From the NCBI GenBank assembly GCA_910575445.1, contig CAJTFW010000007.1:62001-126000 (forward strand): 64,000 nucleotides of DNA, written 5' to 3'. Positions 9,164 to 17,390 of this stretch are shown piece after piece (the stretch's first letter is position 1; every line of letters starts with the position of its first letter). The stretch comes from Lachnospiraceae bacterium (lineage in GTDB: Bacteria; Bacillota; Clostridia; Lachnospirales; Lachnospiraceae). The position numbers and the translations under genes are program-made. The notes under the pieces were generated by a model. The model was not told the DNA's origin, did not search any database, and saw only the letters and a list, made by a program, of their open reading frames with translations.

Positions 9164-9189
9164 CTGGCTTTAAAAAAAATAGGGAGGAC

Positions 9190-9385
9190 GGGTCAGGCAA
9201 TGGCAAGGGGCTTGGGGGTGGTTCAAATGTCTGCATAGAATGTATCGGACAATTCACCGCTTTTGTATGCTCCATTCGTACACGCAAGCGTGTTCGTCTG
9301 GCTCATACAAAAACGGCAAACTGTCCGCTCCAATCTACACAGCACTATTTGTACCACCCCCAAGCCCCTTGCCATTGCCTGACCC
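9190..9385. repeat. 196-bp long imperfect palindrome upstream of sigV
   Basis: Perfect 33-bp arms (9190-9222 and 9353-9385, starting GGGTCAGGCAATGGC) enclose a second imperfect stem. CGGACA...TTTTGTATG pairs with CATACAAAAAC...TGTCCG, and ACACGCAAGCGTGT forms the apex. The design resembles the 25-43 kb palindromes but the core sequence is different. It fills most of the 319-base gap between sigV and the HAD gene. No gene was seen here. Confidence 0.8.
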
Positions 9386-9419
9386 TGGGTGTTGATAGGA
9401 GATAGGAAAAGTGAAAAAT

Positions 9420-10055
9420 CTATAATAATTCGTGAAAGTCTTTTATGTAGAGGTCGCTGTATGTTTTCATGCTTTCTTGGTCTTGTTCGGAGGGTTCGTA
9501 GACGCCGATGGTGAAAAAGCCTGCTTTTTTGGCAGTTTTCAGGGCGAAGGCAGCGTCTTCGACGACGGTACATTCGTTAGGGGATGCTCCGAATTTTCGG
9601 GCAGCAAGGTGATAGACGGCGGGGTCTATCTTGCCAATACCGGCCATCTCGCAGTCAACTAGGAAATCAAAATAGGGAAGAATTTTGTTTCGCTCTAGGG
9701 CGGCTTTTCCGATGTTGGCGGAAGAAGCGGTGGCTACGCATAGATGCGCGCCTTGTTCTCTTAGATGGGATAACCACTTTGCTACACCTGGTTTTAGTAG
9801 GATGTCGTCTCTGTAATTTTTGTGAATTCTTTCACAAAGCTCATAGCATATCTCTTCTGCTGATTTTTGTAGCAGGAATTCCTCCCGCAGACAGACACCT
9901 GCTTCTTGTATTGACATCATCGAAAGTCTTCTATCTAGCCCTTCTGGTCCTTCAATCCCTAGTTCTTTTAGATAGCCAAGCGCTAACTTCTCCCAATATG
10001 GTATGGAATCTAGCAATGTACCATCCATATCAAAAATTACATACCTAAAATGCAT
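9420..10055 (-). CDS. HAD-superfamily hydrolase (phosphoglucomutase/phosphatase type)
   Basis: 211 residues starting at the ATG at 10055, chosen because GGAAGGAG precedes it and it lies 14 bases after the parC-like gene. It has the HAD motifs DMDGTLLDS (nucleophile and acid Asp), CVATASS (motif II), GIGKIDPAVY (Lys of motif III) and VVEDA (motif IV). The helical cap between motifs I and II places it in subfamily I, with beta-phosphoglucomutase and phosphoglycolate phosphatase. Motif III reads KID rather than the usual KPD. The substrate cannot be named from sequence. Probably co-transcribed with the topoisomerase genes. Confidence 0.85.
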   Translation of the reverse strand: MHFRYVIFDMDGTLLDSIPYWEKLALGYLKELGIEGPEGLDRRLSMMSIQEAGVCLREEFLLQKSAEEICYELCERIHKNYRDDILLKPGVAKWLSHLREQGAHLCVATASSANIGKAALERNKILPYFDFLVDCEMAGIGKIDPAVYHLAARKFGASPNECTVVEDAAFALKTAKKAGFFTIGVYEPSEQDQESMKTYSDLYIKDFHELL

Positions 10056-10069
10056 CCCTTTTCTCCTTC

Positions 10070-12313
10070 CTATACCCGAAGCTTTGTTCCCTTCTGATCG
10101 CGTCCGGTTAGGCGTAGTCTTTGTAATTCCACATTTTTCTCTTTGTAACAAATACTTCCCTTTTCTCCTTTTGCAAACAGACAAGCCCCCTCTATATGCT
10201 CTTTGGTCTGTAGCTTCATCACTCTTACACCTACAGCTGCCTTTTTCTTCTCGGGAATCTCCTCTGTTAGAAATTTAAGAAAATATCCGCTTTCTGACCA
10301 AAGTACCACTTGGCTCTCTTCCTCTTCTATCTTTTGTGCTAACAGCACCATATCGCCTTCTGAAAGCTTTGTCGCCATACTCGTCCTTGTGCGCACATCA
10401 TACTCCTGCCCGCACACAATCTTTCCCATGCCCTGCTTTGTTACAAAGAGCATTTTTTTCTGGAGCAGTTCTTCCATACTGACAAGGCAGAGCATCTCTT
10501 CTTGCCCGCTGTCAAAATTGCTGTAATTATCTATGGGAAATGCCTTATCCCGAAACTTTCCAAATGGCAAATCCAAAACTTTTGCTGTATGAAGCTTACC
10601 GCTATCGGTAAAAATACATATTCTGTCCGTATTTTTACAGGAAATCACATAGCGGCTCTCACTGTCTGCGGCTTCTTTATTCCTTTCATAGGTCGACTGG
10701 TCAACCGTCCGGCAATATCCAAAACGGTCCATCAAAAAGACCACCGGCATCTCTTCCACTTTTTTCTCTACAAAGACGGCTTCCTTGCCATTTTCAATTA
10801 CCGTCTTTCTTGGTGTGGCATATGCCTTCTTATACTGGTCTAATTCTTTGATAATGACCTTTGCCATCTCATCGTAATTATTTAGTATCTCCGAATAGCG
10901 GGCGATATGTTTCATTGTGGCCTCATGTTCTTTCATAAGCGCCTCAATCTCTAACCCAATCAGTCGATACAGCCTCATCTCTAATATCGCTGTTGCCTGG
11001 CGCTCGGTAAAGCGAAGCTTTGTTGCCTGCTTTCTAGAACGCTCGCTCCGAAAGGCAATCCCTTCGGTCTGGCCGCTGATTAGACAGGCTTTTGCCATCT
11101 TGATATCCCTGCTTCCACGCAGTATCTCGATAATCAGGTCAATGACCTCACAGGCTTTTATCAGGCCCTCCTGAATCTCTTTCTTATCCAGTTCTTTGTT
11201 AAGAAGTGTCCGGTATTTTCTGGTATTTAACTCAAACTGAAAATCAATCACATGGTCAAAGATAGACAGAAGACCTAAAGTCTCTGGTCTTCCATCTGCC
11301 ACAGCTAACATATTGACGCCAAACGTATCCTCTAAGCGGGTCTTTTTATAGAGCATATTGGTCAAAAGCTCTGTGTCAGCGCCTTTTTTCAGCTCTAAGA
11401 CAATGCGAATTCCTTCTTTGGAAGACTGGTTCGTGATATCCACGATATCTGTAGTCTTTTTGGTCTCCACAAGCGTTCCGATATCATTTAAAAATTTGCC
11501 AATATTGGCTCCTATCATCGTATAGGGAATCTCGGTGATTACCAGCTGTTCTTTGCCACCTTTTACTTTTTCCACTTCCACTTTTCCGCGAAGCTTAATC
11601 TTACCGCTGCCACTTTTATAGATCTCGGTCAGCTCATCTTTGTTGACAACAATACCGCCGGTTGGAAAGTCTGGTCCTGGCATAATCTGTAATAAATCTT
11701 CAACGGTTAGCTTAGGATTCTTCATATAGGCTTTCATTGCATCAATGGTCTCTCCTAAGTTATGTGGTGGGATGCTTGTTGACATACCGACTGCAATTCC
11801 TTCGGCTCCATTAATCAAGAGATGTGGAATCCGGGCAGGCAGGACATTGGGCTCTTTCTCAGTCTCGTCAAAATTGGGGATAAAGTCTACAATATCTTTA
11901 TCTAAGTCCGCAAGAAGCACTTCTTCGCTGACTTTCTGAAGTCTGGCTTCTGTATAACGCATCGCTGCTGCGCCGTCGCCCTCTATCGAGCCAAAGTTGC
12001 CGTGTCCATCTACTAATGGCAGTCCCTTTTTAAAATCCTGGCTCATTACAACCAAGGCTTCATAGATAGAGCTGTCGCCGTGCGGATGATATTTACCCAT
12101 GGTATCCCCTACGATGCGGGCGCATTTGCGGTAGGGGCGGTCACTTTTGATACCTAGCTCATGCATATCATAGAGTGTCCTTCGCTGTACAGGCTTCAGG
12201 CCATCTCGTACATCTGGCAGAGCACGGGCTACAATTACGCTCATTGCATAGTCTATGTAAGACTTCTGCATCACGTCCGAATATTCTGTCTTAATAATCC
12301 TATCTTCATTCAT
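10070..12313 (-). CDS. parC: Type II DNA topoisomerase subunit A (ParC/GyrA family)
   Basis: A 747-residue breakage-reunion subunit with the catalytic Tyr region (MRYTEARL) and the quinolone-determining loop [13 protein letters not shown], which carries the drug-sensitive Ser and Glu. The C-terminal beta-pinwheel is shorter and weaker than in gyrase. No canonical GyrA box (QRRGGKG) is visible, which favours topoisomerase IV. It lies 15 bases after the B-subunit gene, so the two form an operon that decatenates or relaxes DNA. The assignment to ParC rather than a second gyrase is moderate. Confidence 0.85.
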   Translation of the reverse strand: MNEDRIIKTEYSDVMQKSYIDYAMSVIVARALPDVRDGLKPVQRRTLYDMHELGIKSDRPYRKCARIVGDTMGKYHPHGDSSIYEALVVMSQDFKKGLPLVDGHGNFGSIEGDGAAAMRYTEARLQKVSEEVLLADLDKDIVDFIPNFDETEKEPNVLPARIPHLLINGAEGIAVGMSTSIPPHNLGETIDAMKAYMKNPKLTVEDLLQIMPGPDFPTGGIVVNKDELTEIYKSGSGKIKLRGKVEVEKVKGGKEQLVITEIPYTMIGANIGKFLNDIGTLVETKKTTDIVDITNQSSKEGIRIVLELKKGADTELLTNMLYKKTRLEDTFGVNMLAVADGRPETLGLLSIFDHVIDFQFELNTRKYRTLLNKELDKKEIQEGLIKACEVIDLIIEILRGSRDIKMAKACLISGQTEGIAFRSERSRKQATKLRFTERQATAILEMRLYRLIGLEIEALMKEHEATMKHIARYSEILNNYDEMAKVIIKELDQYKKAYATPRKTVIENGKEAVFVEKKVEEMPVVFLMDRFGYCRTVDQSTYERNKEAADSESRYVISCKNTDRICIFTDSGKLHTAKVLDLPFGKFRDKAFPIDNYSNFDSGQEEMLCLVSMEELLQKKMLFVTKQGMGKIVCGQEYDVRTRTSMATKLSEGDMVLLAQKIEEEESQVVLWSESGYFLKFLTEEIPEKKKAAVGVRVMKLQTKEHIEGACLFAKGEKGSICYKEKNVELQRLRLTGRDQKGTKLRV

Positions 12314-12328
12314 GTTCTTCCTCCTGCC

Positions 12329-14248
12329 CTAGATATCAAGCTCTGCATCTACGGCATTTTCATAGATAAATCTTCTCCTTGGCGGAACCTCTGTCCCCAT
12401 CAACATCTCAGTCACCGAAGAAGCAAGTCTTGCATCCTCTATCTCCACCTGTTTGAGCCTTCGCTGCTCTGGGTCCATCGTCGTCTCCCAGAGTTGTTCG
12501 GCGTCCATCTCACCTAGCCCTTTGTAGCGCTGCAAAGTAAAGGCAGCACGATGGGATTTGCGGTAGCGTTCTAGAGCCTTGTCATCATAGAGATATTCTT
12601 CCTTGCCTCTAGATGGCATCGCTTTGTAGAGTGGCGGCATTGCAATATAGACATGTCCTTCATAGATAAGCTCTGGCATAAAACGATAGAAAAGAGTCAA
12701 TAAAAGCGTGCTGATATGCGCGCCGTCCACATCGGCATCGGCCATAATAATAATCTTGTCGTAGCGAAGCTTTGTAATATCAAAATCATTGCCATAGCCC
12801 TCTGAGAAGCCACAGCCAAACGCATTAATCATCGTCTTAATCTCGGCGTTTGCCAAAACTTTGTCAATGCTGGCCTTCTCAACATTCAGTATCTTGCCGC
12901 GAATGGGCAGTATCGCCTGATAGGCACGATTGCGCGCGGTCTTGGCAGAGCCACCGGCAGAGTCACCCTCTACGATAAAGATTTCACATTTGGAGGCATC
13001 CTTGCTCTCACAGTTGGCCAGCTTTCCGTTGGAATCAAAGGAAAACTTCTGTTTGGTTAAGAGATTGGTCTTGGCGCGTTCTTCGCTTTTTCTTATCTTG
13101 GCAGCCTTTTCTGCGCAGCCAATAACCGCCTTTAAAGTCTCGATATTTCGGTCAAAATAGCGCTGTATCTCATCTCCTGTCACTTTTAAAGAGGCTTTGG
13201 CGGCATCCTGGTTGTCAAGCTTTGTCTTGGTCTGACCTTCAAAACGAGGGTCAGGATGCTTGATGGAGATAACAGCTGTCATACCATTTCGGACATCGGC
13301 ACCGGTAAAGTTGGCATCTTTTTCCTTTAAGATACCCAGTTCTCTGGCATAGCTGTTGATAACGGAGGTAAAGATAGTCTTAAAGCCTGTGATATGCGTG
13401 CCACCTTCTGCATTATAGATATTGTTACAAAAGCCCAGAACATTTTCATGAAATTCATTGATATACTGAAATGCACATTCTACGGTGATACCTTCATTTT
13501 CCCCTTTAAAATAGACTACATCGTGTATGGTCTCCTGGCTTTGGTTTAAATCTTTTACAAAGCCCAAAAGTCCATCTGGCTCATGGTATTCGATATGCTC
13601 TATCTCAGACCCACGACGGTCTTCAAAGATAATTGTCAGTTCAGGATTTAGATAAGCAGTCTCATGCATCCTGCTCTTGACTTCCTCTGCCCTAAAGCGG
13701 GTCTTTTCAAAAATCTCTGCATCCGGCAGAAAATTAATCTTGGTTCCACTCTTTTTTGTCTTGCCAATCGTTGGAAGCAGGCCTTCTATCAGTTCAATCG
13801 TTGGATTCCCACGCTCATAATGGTCATGATGAATAAATCCATCGCGGGAGACTTCAATATCTAAATATTCTGATAATGCATTGACAACCGACGAGCCAAC
13901 CCCATGCAGTCCTCCACTTGTCTTATAGACAGAATTATCAAATTTGCCGCCGGCATGCAAAGTCGTAAAGACCAAGCGCTCTGCGGACATTCCCTTGGCA
14001 TGCATCCCCACCGGAATCCCACGTCCGTTGTCTGACACGGTGCAGGAGCCATCCTTTTCCAGATATACTTCAATCTGGCTACAAAATCCTGCCAGATGTT
14101 CATCTACTGAATTGTCCACAATCTCATAGATGAGATGATTCAGACCTTTTGTTGAAACACTGCCGATGTACATACCTGGCCTTTTGCGGACTGCTTCAAG
14201 TCCTTCTAAGACAGAGATACTGCCTGCATCATAAGTGTTGTTTGCCAT
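12329..14248 (-). CDS. parE: Type II DNA topoisomerase subunit B (ParE/GyrB family)
   Basis: 639 residues from the ATG at 14248, which has GAGGAG upstream; the reading frame is open for another 33 codons but lacks a better site. The GHKL ATPase motifs are clear: EIVDNSVDE, DNGRGIPVG and GGLHGVGSSVVNALS. The TOPRIM domain is shown by IVEGDSAGG and MADADVDGAHI, and the C-terminus reads QRRLKQVEIEDA. It supplies ATP hydrolysis for the ParC partner encoded directly downstream. Confidence 0.88.
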   Translation of the reverse strand: MANNTYDAGSISVLEGLEAVRKRPGMYIGSVSTKGLNHLIYEIVDNSVDEHLAGFCSQIEVYLEKDGSCTVSDNGRGIPVGMHAKGMSAERLVFTTLHAGGKFDNSVYKTSGGLHGVGSSVVNALSEYLDIEVSRDGFIHHDHYERGNPTIELIEGLLPTIGKTKKSGTKINFLPDAEIFEKTRFRAEEVKSRMHETAYLNPELTIIFEDRRGSEIEHIEYHEPDGLLGFVKDLNQSQETIHDVVYFKGENEGITVECAFQYINEFHENVLGFCNNIYNAEGGTHITGFKTIFTSVINSYARELGILKEKDANFTGADVRNGMTAVISIKHPDPRFEGQTKTKLDNQDAAKASLKVTGDEIQRYFDRNIETLKAVIGCAEKAAKIRKSEERAKTNLLTKQKFSFDSNGKLANCESKDASKCEIFIVEGDSAGGSAKTARNRAYQAILPIRGKILNVEKASIDKVLANAEIKTMINAFGCGFSEGYGNDFDITKLRYDKIIIMADADVDGAHISTLLLTLFYRFMPELIYEGHVYIAMPPLYKAMPSRGKEEYLYDDKALERYRKSHRAAFTLQRYKGLGEMDAEQLWETTMDPEQRRLKQVEIEDARLASSVTEMLMGTEVPPRRRFIYENAVDAELDI

Positions 14249-14387
14249 ATGTGTACTCCTCACTTTATCAAATTCTGATTTCCCAAATGAAATACAAGAC
14301 CCATTATACAAAATCCTGATAAAAATAACAAGACAAAAATCGAACAAATTTTCGCCTTTGTGATAGAGAAGTCGACAAAATCAAGCA

Positions 14388-14414
14388 GAGGATGCCGCAC
14401 ATTGCGACATCCTC
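14388..14414 (-). terminator. Terminator-like hairpin after the ABC transporter operon
   Basis: GAGGATG and CATCCTC, with inner GCA/TGC, form a stem between the ABC permease stop codon and the parE region. The T-run on the minus strand (GATTTTG) is short. Confidence 0.5.
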
Positions 14415-14426
14415 CAGGGAAAAACC

Positions 14427-15260
14427 TTATTCTAAGTTTAATTTGGTAGAGAGAATCCGTTCAGTAATCACATGATAAATCAGCACCTGCATGACAGAGA
14501 TAAATAAAAGTATCAGAAGATAAATCACATCCATATATTCATTGATATAAAAATCCCAGTCCCATGGAGAAATCTCCACAAAAATGGTCTCCATTACATT
14601 ACCTAAGATAGAAACTATCATAGAAATTCCCACATAGGAGAGACAAGAGCCTAGTATCTTATGTTCTTGCCAAAGCTGTCCAACTGCCATAGCGGTATAG
14701 ACATGATAGACATTTTCTACCAGCATTACAATAAACAAGATAATACACAATATAAAATTTACGATAAATCTGGCATCTATTTTCCAGACAACTCCAAACA
14801 TATATTTCCATGCATATGCCAGGGAAGTAATAAACTCATCCGTTGAAAATACTGCCAGTATCATACTAGAGAAGATACCTACTAAAATACTGATGCAGCT
14901 GACTATGGTGGCTGTAATAGCTTTTGAGACAATCAACTCCCACACCTTTACCGGCAAGGTAAACATCAGATATCCTTCTTCTTTTAGAAGACCATTCCAG
15001 AATCTTTGAATGGTAAATAAGATAGTCATCACAAAAAATCCTACCATAATGCCAAAAAATAACAGCATCATCACCATCATTAAAATCCCATTACCAGCAA
15101 CCATAAAACCTGATGATATAATGTTTTGGGTCCAGGTTGACATTCCACGAATCGAAAAACTTAGCATCAGCGCCACAATCGGCGTCAATATCCACATAGG
15201 GATAAAGACTCTTGAGATGGATTTTATATCATATTTGATTAATTTTCTAAGCATTACCAT
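14427..15260 (-). CDS. ABC transporter permease
   Basis: 277 residues with six hydrophobic segments starting near 20, 60, 110, 160, 200 and 245, in the style of ABC-2 permeases such as those linked to YtrA regulators. The first ATG (15260) lies 3 bases after GGAGG; the ATG at 15254 has better spacing (9 bases), so the true protein may be two residues shorter. The gene overlaps the ATPase gene. Likely the membrane part of an exporter responding to cell-wall stress, by analogy with the Bacillus ytr operon; the substrate is unknown. Confidence 0.8.
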   Translation of the reverse strand: MVMLRKLIKYDIKSISRVFIPMWILTPIVALMLSFSIRGMSTWTQNIISSGFMVAGNGILMMVMMLLFFGIMVGFFVMTILFTIQRFWNGLLKEEGYLMFTLPVKVWELIVSKAITATIVSCISILVGIFSSMILAVFSTDEFITSLAYAWKYMFGVVWKIDARFIVNFILCIILFIVMLVENVYHVYTAMAVGQLWQEHKILGSCLSYVGISMIVSILGNVMETIFVEISPWDWDFYINEYMDVIYLLILLFISVMQVLIYHVITERILSTKLNLE

Positions 15261-15979
15261 GCACCTCCGCCATAAGGTATCGTCCGAAAGACTTCCCGGA
15301 ACAATTCGTCCACTGATTTTCCTTCTTTTTCCCGAATATCGTCCACTAATTCCTGACGAATCACCTGACCATTTTGAATAAAGATAACTTCATCTAGTAC
15401 CCTTTCAATATCGGAGATAAGATGTGTAGAGATAAGCACAGTTCCTTCTGGATTATAGTTATTTAAAATAGTAGTAAGAATATAGTCTCTTGCCGCCGGG
15501 TCTACACCAGCGATAGGCTCATCTAAGAGATAGAGCTTTGCTTTTCGGCTCATCACCAAAATCAGCTGCACTTTTTCTTTGGTTCCTTTTGATAAAGTCT
15601 TCATCCGAAGATTGCTGTCAATCTGCAATACTTTACACATCTGTTCTGCTTTTGCTCTGTCAAAATCTGCATAAAAATCCTCAAAAAGCTCAAATAAATC
15701 GTTGACTTTCATCCATCCTGAGAAATACGGCTTATCTGGAAGATAGCTTATCAAAGATTTTGTATAAAGTCCTGGCGTCTCTCCATCAATAAGAACGAGT
15801 CCTTGTTCTGGCTGCAAAAGACCATTTAACACTTTAATCAAAGTAGTCTTACCAGAGCCATTTGGGCCTAGAAGTCCCACAATTTTTCCGCCCTCTAGCT
15901 GAAGGTTCAGTCCACGAAGCGCTTCTTTATTTCCATAGCGCTTCCAGACATCTTGACATTGTATCAACATTTTATCCAT
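15254..15979 (-). CDS. ABC transporter ATP-binding protein (YtrB-like)
   Basis: 241 residues with Walker A (GLLGPNGSGKTT), a signature-like LSKGTKEKVQ, Walker B (LYLLDEPIAGVD) and a switch His (STHL). The signature reads LSKGT instead of LSGGQ, as is common in this transporter class. Its ATG directly abuts the TAG of the GntR gene and its end overlaps the permease gene, so all three are co-expressed. Confidence 0.88.
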   Translation of the reverse strand: MDKMLIQCQDVWKRYGNKEALRGLNLQLEGGKIVGLLGPNGSGKTTLIKVLNGLLQPEQGLVLIDGETPGLYTKSLISYLPDKPYFSGWMKVNDLFELFEDFYADFDRAKAEQMCKVLQIDSNLRMKTLSKGTKEKVQLILVMSRKAKLYLLDEPIAGVDPAARDYILTTILNNYNPEGTVLISTHLISDIERVLDEVIFIQNGQVIRQELVDDIREKEGKSVDELFREVFRTIPYGGGAW

Positions 15980-16339
15980 CTATTTCTCTCTCCTTTTTAA
16001 CAATTCTAGCGCATGCTCCCTGGTGTAGCCAAGTTCTGCAGCAGAATCATAAAACTGTTTTATAATTCCTTCTGCCAGAGAAGCTCTCATCCCTTCTAGT
16101 ATAGCTTCATCCTCCGTTACACTCCTTCCGGTCGTCCGGTTCGTTACGGTCAGCCCTTCGCTGTCTAAAGCAGCCAAAGCTCTTTGCATGGTATTGGGAT
16201 TGACGCCAGCTTCTGCTGCCAACTCCCTGACACTTGGCAACTTCTCCCCTGCCCGATACCACCCGGACAATATTTTTCTAGTGAGTTGTTCTTGCAGTTG
16301 CATCCAAATTGGGCGATTGTCATCCAGTTTCCATTCCAT
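15980..16339 (-). CDS. YtrA-type GntR family transcriptional repressor
   Basis: 119 residues. The winged helix spans about 10-75 (LPSVRELAAEAGVNPNTMQR), followed by a short helical tail instead of a large ligand domain, which is typical of the YtrA subfamily. It leads the operon, with ATPase and permease genes following without gaps. A palindrome of TTGTATTA arms just upstream is the probable self-operator. Relatives derepress the linked transporter on exposure to cell-wall antibiotics. Confidence 0.88.
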   Translation of the reverse strand: MEWKLDDNRPIWMQLQEQLTRKILSGWYRAGEKLPSVRELAAEAGVNPNTMQRALAALDSEGLTVTNRTTGRSVTEDEAILEGMRASLAEGIIKQFYDSAAELGYTREHALELLKRREK

Positions 16340-16365
16340 TTAAGCACTCCTTTCTGTAGCTGTAT

Positions 16366-16399
16366 TGTTGTATTACTTATTTAATACAAAGATACAACA
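16366..16399 (-). promoter_or_regulatory. Nested inverted repeats, probable GntR/YtrA operator
   Basis: TTGTATTA (16368-16375) and TAATACAA (16382-16389) form a perfect 8-bp palindrome with a 6-base spacer. A second pair, TGTTGTAT and ATACAACA, nests around it. Position and form fit autoregulation by the YtrA-type repressor. Confidence 0.65.
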
Positions 16400-16489
16400 T
16401 TTTAGAAACATTGTCAACTGTTATTTTTGAAAATTTTAGACTTGACGAAACAATTCTTATCTTTTAAGGTATTAACAGAGGATAAAAAT

Positions 16490-17119
16490 ATGAACAAGAG
16501 AAATTATCAAAGACAGCTGGATATATTGTTAGAAGAGTTTTATCAAAGAGAGCAGGCTCCTACACTTTTGCTTCACTCCTGCTGTGCGCCGTGTAGCAGT
16601 TATGTCTTGGAATATCTGTCAGAGTATTTTCAGATTGTGGTATTTTATTATAATCCCAATATTTACCCGGAGTCAGAATATCATATGCGGGCAGAGGAAC
16701 AGATGCGCTTTCTTCAATCACTTCCAACCAAGTATCCAGTGACTTTTACAGAAGGAACGTATGTTCCTGACGAATTTTATCGCTGTGTAAAGGGATTAGA
16801 GCATATCAAAGAAGGGAGCGAACGCTGCTTTGCCTGCTATCGGCTTCGGTTAGAAAAAGCGGCTCAGATGGCAAAAGAAAAGGGTCTCGACTATTTTGCC
16901 TCGACCCTTTCGATTAGTCCATTAAAAAATTCACAAAGATTAAACGAAATCGGAGAACAGCTTGCCAAAGAATATGGAATAAGCTGGCTTCCAAATGATT
17001 TTAAAAAGAAAAATGGATATAAACGCTCCACAGAGCTATCAAAAGAATATGGCATGTACCGACAGGATTACTGTGGGTGTGTCTATTCTCTTAGAGAGCG
17101 GAGAGCAATTCACAGTTAG
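16490..17119 (+). CDS. queH: Epoxyqueuosine reductase QueH
   Basis: 209 residues from the ATG at 16490, which follows AGAGGA; an upstream in-frame ATG lacks a ribosome site. The family signature cysteines are all present: HSCCAPCSSY near the start, RCFACYRLRL in the middle and DYCGCVYS at the end. They bind the Fe-S cluster and metal. QueH carries out the last step of queuosine synthesis, reducing epoxyqueuosine in tRNA. The stop codon overlaps the tail of a decayed DUF1016 gene on the other strand. Confidence 0.92.
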   Translation: MNKRNYQRQLDILLEEFYQREQAPTLLLHSCCAPCSSYVLEYLSEYFQIVVFYYNPNIYPESEYHMRAEEQMRFLQSLPTKYPVTFTEGTYVPDEFYRCVKGLEHIKEGSERCFACYRLRLEKAAQMAKEKGLDYFASTLSISPLKNSQRLNEIGEQLAKEYGISWLPNDFKKKNGYKRSTELSKEYGMYRQDYCGCVYSLRERRAIHS

Positions 17120-17350
17120 TCCTTTCGTTCTTCAATCCGTCTGTGCTCAACCTCAATCTCATACTACAATAATAGTAGGATTGTCATCCTCGTTTTTGTA
17201 AAGCGCATCGAACATCTGAATGTAACTGTCCATCTGTACAATATTGCCATGTGTTAGTTTTCCAACCTTCAAGTCGATTAACACATGACATTTCAAAATG
17301 CTGTGATAAAACACAAAGTCTGCTCGTGTCAAGTAAGGAATAAAAAATTT
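17116..17350 (-). pseudogene. C-terminal remnant of a DUF1016 (YhcG-type PDDEXK) nuclease
   Basis: Minus-strand translation gives FVFYHSILKCHVLIDLKVGK and then NIVQMDSYIQMFDA, typical of the nuclease core of DUF1016 proteins. It breaks after DDNPTI at a stop codon. A different frame then resumes with YEIEVEHRRIEERKD and a stop, like the normal C-terminus, so an internal piece is missing. The matching N-terminal part lies at 20476-20793 on the same strand. The gene has been split and the fragment is surely inactive. Confidence 0.75.
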
Positions 17351-17390
17351 CTGTTATACTATCTCATCGGACTAAATATATCTCCAAATT

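Noticed and set aside
14249-14347. Longer start of parE at 14347
   Set aside because: The extra 33 residues are unlike the family and the ATG at 14248 has a proper ribosome site.
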